Program-made: the position numbers and the translations under genes
NCBI GenBank assembly: GCA_937894775.1
Contig: CALAXC010000220.1
Span: 1 to 6,885 of the forward strand
Length of the DNA: 6,885 nucleotides
Direction of reading: 5' to 3'
Source of the DNA: an uncultured Clostridia bacterium
Lineage (GTDB): Bacteria; Bacillota; Clostridia; Oscillospirales; CAG-272
Shown: positions 4,469 to 6,885 of the stretch, piece after piece
How the letters are laid out: each line of letters opens with the position of its first letter
Numbering within the stretch: position 1 is the first letter of the stretch
Notes under the pieces: generated by a model
The model's input: only the letters and a program-made list of their open reading frames with translations
Databases searched by the model: none
Told to the model about the DNA's origin: nothing

Positions 4469-6409
4469 ATGAGCAATCGATTGGCAAAGGAAACAAGCCC
4501 CTATTTACTTCAACACAAGGATAATCCCGTGGAGTGGTATCCTTGGTGCGACGAGGCGTTTGAACTCGCGGCAAGGGAGGACAAGCCCATATTTTTAAGT
4601 ATCGGATACAGTGCGTGCCATTGGTGTCACGTGCTTGCTCACGAGAGCTTTGAGGACGAAGAAATGGCCGAGATTTTGAATAAATATTTTATATCCATCA
4701 AGGTTGATAAAGAGGAGCGTCCCGACATTGACAGTGTCTATATGGCGGTCTGTCAAGCCTTCACGGGAAGCGGCGGCTGGCCCACCAGCATCTTTATGAC
4801 GGCAGATCAGAAGCCGTTTTTCGCTGGAACTTATTTTCCCAAAACCTCACGGGGCGGTATGATAGGCTTTCGGGAGCTACTGCTCGCCATACACGAAAAA
4901 TGGGTATCCGACCGCGATATGCTCTTGAGGGATTCGGAGAAAATTATTGAGCATCTGAACAGCTCGGAGAGCGTGTCGGATATAGCGGATATTGATCTAA
5001 CACACTTGGCAGTGTCGCAATATGAGCGCATCTATGACGCAAAACACGGCGGATTCGGACGAGCGCCGAAGTTTCCGACACCGCACAATCTGCTCTTTTT
5101 GCTCGATTACTACGAGCGTTACAAAACAGCCTCGTGTCTGAACATGGCGGAGCAAACCCTCTTGCAGATGTATCGCGGTGGAATGTTCGATCACATCGGA
5201 TTTGGATTCTGCCGCTATTCCACCGACAAAAAGTTTCTTGCTCCGCATTTCGAGAAAATGCTGTACGACAACGCGCTCCTGATACTCGCCTATTGTAAGG
5301 CGTACACGGTAACAAAAAAGGCATTATATCTTGAGATCGCAGAAAAAACGGCAAGCTATATTCTCCTTGAAATGACCTCCCCCGAAGGCGGATTTTACAG
5401 CTCGCAGGACGCCGACAGCGAGGGTGAAGAAGGAAAATATTATCTGTTTACGCCCGACGAGATCACAAAGATTCTTGGCACAGAGGACGGAACGCGCTTC
5501 AACCGTCATTTTGATATAACGGACGCAGGCAATTTTGAGGGCAAGAATATCCCGAATCTCTTAAAAAGCGATCCTTCCAATAACAGCTTTGAATCTTTTC
5601 TTCCCATGCTTTATGATTACCGAAAAAAGCGATATTCACTTCACCGCGACGAAAAGATCTTAACGTCGTGGAACAGCCTGATGATCGCCGCTATGTGTGA
5701 GCTGTATCTTGTCAGCGGGAAGGAAATATATCTTTCTGCCGCACAAAACTCAGATAGCTTTATGCAGAAATGTCTGTGTGATGGTGATGCGCTCTATGTC
5801 AGCTTTTATATGAAAAAACGGGGCGTAAAAGGCTTTATCGATGATTACTCCGCGTATGTTTTTGCCCAACTTTCGCTGTATCGCGCCACTTTGGATAGTG
5901 AACATTTGAATAGGGCAAAGCGCTTATGCGATAAGGTCATATCGGATTTCGGAGATAATACGGGCGGATTTTATCTGTATGGCAAAGATCACGAGGAGCT
6001 GATTTTGCGTCCAAAAGAAACCTACGACGGCGCGATCCCAAGCGGTAATTCGCTGATGGCGTATAATCTTGTTCGCCTGTCTCTTATTACAGACGAGGAG
6101 AAATACAAAATCGAAGCGGAACGGCAGCTTGATTTTCTCGCGCAAAGCGCAGCACAATATCCCACAAACCACGCTATGTTTTTGAGAGTGCTTTTGGAGC
6201 ACGACAAGCCGCCAATGAAAGTAACGGTCGTTTCCGATCAACAGACAGACAACAGAGGCTTGCCTCTTGCATTTCCACCTGATGCGATCGTCATTTTTTT
6301 AGATGCCCCCACAAAAGAATATCCGCTCAAAAACGGCAAGACCACTTATTACGTCTGCCGAGGTCAAAGCTGCCTACCGCCAACCAACGACTTGAATGAA
6401 TTGATTTGA
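4469..6409 (+). CDS. DUF255 / YyaL-type protein: thioredoxin-like domain plus alpha/alpha barrel
   Basis: The N-terminal 170 residues are a thioredoxin-like DUF255 domain: RLAKETSPYLLQHKDNPVEW, then GYSACHWCHVLAHESFEDEE with the redox motif C50-H-W-C53, then VDKEERPDIDSVYM and GGWPTSIFMT. The remainder (about 180-620) matches the six-hairpin (alpha/alpha) barrel of this family, with GGFGRAPKFPTPHN, the ADSEGEEGKYY region and DGAIPSGNS. The C terminus has the family-type CRGQSCLPPTN (C630, C635). Homologues include Bacillus YyaL and animal SPATA20; the biochemical role is not established, though the CxxC suggests a thiol-redox function. At 646 residues it is near full family length, and the cytoplasm is likely because no signal peptide is seen. 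GGAGGTGA lies 8 bases before the ATG. It is divergent from the Mn-catalase cluster and followed after 37 bases by a 44-residue peptide gene. Confidence 0.93.
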   Translation: MSNRLAKETSPYLLQHKDNPVEWYPWCDEAFELAAREDKPIFLSIGYSACHWCHVLAHESFEDEEMAEILNKYFISIKVDKEERPDIDSVYMAVCQAFTGSGGWPTSIFMTADQKPFFAGTYFPKTSRGGMIGFRELLLAIHEKWVSDRDMLLRDSEKIIEHLNSSESVSDIADIDLTHLAVSQYERIYDAKHGGFGRAPKFPTPHNLLFLLDYYERYKTASCLNMAEQTLLQMYRGGMFDHIGFGFCRYSTDKKFLAPHFEKMLYDNALLILAYCKAYTVTKKALYLEIAEKTASYILLEMTSPEGGFYSSQDADSEGEEGKYYLFTPDEITKILGTEDGTRFNRHFDITDAGNFEGKNIPNLLKSDPSNNSFESFLPMLYDYRKKRYSLHRDEKILTSWNSLMIAAMCELYLVSGKEIYLSAAQNSDSFMQKCLCDGDALYVSFYMKKRGVKGFIDDYSAYVFAQLSLYRATLDSEHLNRAKRLCDKVISDFGDNTGGFYLYGKDHEELILRPKETYDGAIPSGNSLMAYNLVRLSLITDEEKYKIEAERQLDFLAQSAAQYPTNHAMFLRVLLEHDKPPMKVTVVSDQQTDNRGLPLAFPPDAIVIFLDAPTKEYPLKNGKTTYYVCRGQSCLPPTNDLNELI

Positions 6410-6446
6410 ATTTGCGAACACTAAATAGAGGAAAGGAGTGATTAAT

Positions 6447-6581
6447 ATGTCTGAAAATAAAGATACGAAAAAAGAACAAGAGCCTAAAGATAAAAAGCCT
6501 CTTACTAAGCCCGGAGATATCAAGGGTAAGATCGAGGTTCCCGACACTTGTGAACGCAGAGACGGTCCCGGAGGAAACTGA
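6447..6581 (+). CDS. 44-residue charged peptide with C-terminal CERRDGPGGN, function unknown
   Basis: ATG at 6447 follows a strong AAGGAG (6433-6438) at a spacing of 8, and the frame closes with TGA before a terminator, so the gene is probably real. The peptide starts MSENKDTKKEQEPKDKKPLT and is Lys/Glu/Asp-rich for about 20 residues. A short middle, KPGDIKGKIEVPDT, follows, and the end is C35-ERRDGPGGN. It has no hydrophobic segment and a single Cys. The unequal halves, a charged leader-like part and a compact Cys/Gly/Pro-rich tail, resemble a modified-peptide precursor, but no modification enzyme is recognisable in the window. It may instead be a small redox or metal-binding accessory. It lies 37 bases after the DUF255 gene and is likely co-transcribed. 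Confidence 0.75.
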   Translation: MSENKDTKKEQEPKDKKPLTKPGDIKGKIEVPDTCERRDGPGGN

Positions 6582-6603
6582 AGCGGATATAAATAAAAAA
6601 TAA

Positions 6604-6630
6604 CCTCGGCAAGAAAACTCCCTGCCGAGG
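6604..6630. terminator. Bidirectional intrinsic terminator
   Basis: CCTCGGCA (6604-6611) pairs perfectly with TGCCGAGG (6623-6630) around an 11-base loop. On the minus strand it is followed by TTATTTTTTATTTA, a good U-rich tail that would end the convergent gene at 6640. On the plus strand only CTTTCT follows, so termination of the DUF255/peptide operon would be weaker. Confidence 0.82.
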
Positions 6631-6639
6631 CTTTCTACA

Positions 6640-6885
6640 TTACGCTACATTAGCCGCGCCCGCTTTCTTCTTTGCTTTCTCCTCCTTATCTAATCGTTCC
6701 TTTTCCTCATATTCCTCACGCCACTTTTGAAACTTCGCCATTTCTTCCTCGTTGTCGAAAAACTCGGTGATGATCGGCGCATACATACGCACGATCTTCA
6801 AAATTTCGTGTTCGGGGACTTGGGAACGGCAACGGTAACCGCCTATCTTATTGTCAAGGCAGAAAAGCGCTTTACATAAAAACCA
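6640..6885 (-). CDS. Unidentified protein, C-terminal 81 residues
   Basis: An open frame enters from the right edge and ends with TAA at 6642-6640, ten bases before the terminator stem. The visible part begins WFLCKALFCLDNKIGGYRCR and continues with SQVPEHEILKIVRMYAPIIT and EFFDNEEEMAKFQKWREEY. It ends in a highly charged Lys/Glu helix and the tail GAANVA. Three Cys (residues 4, 9, 19 of the fragment) lie near the cut edge. The start codon is outside the window and I do not recognise the family. The terminal charged helix may be coiled or solvent-exposed. The reading frame is supported by its length, the absence of internal stops, the terminator placed just after the stop, and protein-like composition. 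Confidence 0.7.
   Translation of the reverse strand, partial: WFLCKALFCLDNKIGGYRCRSQVPEHEILKIVRMYAPIITEFFDNEEEMAKFQKWREEYEEKERLDKEEKAKKKAGAANVA

Noticed and set aside
1..6885. CRISPR array, tRNA or rRNA genes
   Set aside because: No regularly spaced repeats, cloverleaf sequences or rRNA signatures were seen on either strand.

Overview
The window looks like chromosomal DNA from an anaerobic Gram-positive bacterium of the class Clostridia, probably a gut-type lineage. This rests on the GGAGG-type ribosome binding sites, moderately AT-rich non-coding DNA, a CotJC-like manganese catalase, a hairpin-rich intergenic repeat and an IS150-type IS3-family element. Genus cannot be told from the sequence.

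Layout. At 1-107 (minus) is the start of a secreted protein: a signal peptide with a good promoter at 162-190 that overlaps an imperfect palindrome. Positions 108-468 hold no gene but carry an AT-rich upstream region and a 64-bp hairpin repeat (335-398). An apparently intact IS3-family element occupies about 469-2070. Its orfA and orfB (minus) are linked by an A7 slippery heptamer, and its right end can fold to hide the orfA ribosome binding site. Next is a minus-strand cluster read from 4345 down to 2134: a 59-residue small protein, an FAD oxidoreductase with a very short C-terminal Rieske [2Fe-2S] region, and a manganese catalase. The first two overlap by one base (TGATG). A 123-bp divergent promoter region (4346-4468) carries a 9-bp direct repeat with an 18-bp period. 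On the plus strand are a DUF255/YyaL-type thioredoxin-fold plus alpha/alpha-barrel protein (4469-6409) and a 44-residue peptide gene (6447-6581). A terminator at 6604-6630 separates this unit from the 3' end of an unidentified convergent gene (6640-6885, minus).

How the genes may work together. Peroxide removal by the Mn catalase, electron transfer through flavin and a Rieske-type cluster, and a thioredoxin-fold CxxC protein sit around one shared promoter region. This suggests an oxidative-stress or redox module in an anaerobe. Its two small proteins (59 and 44 residues) are easily missed by gene callers and are the least explained parts. The module idea is inference from gene order and domain content; no physical interaction is shown by the sequence.
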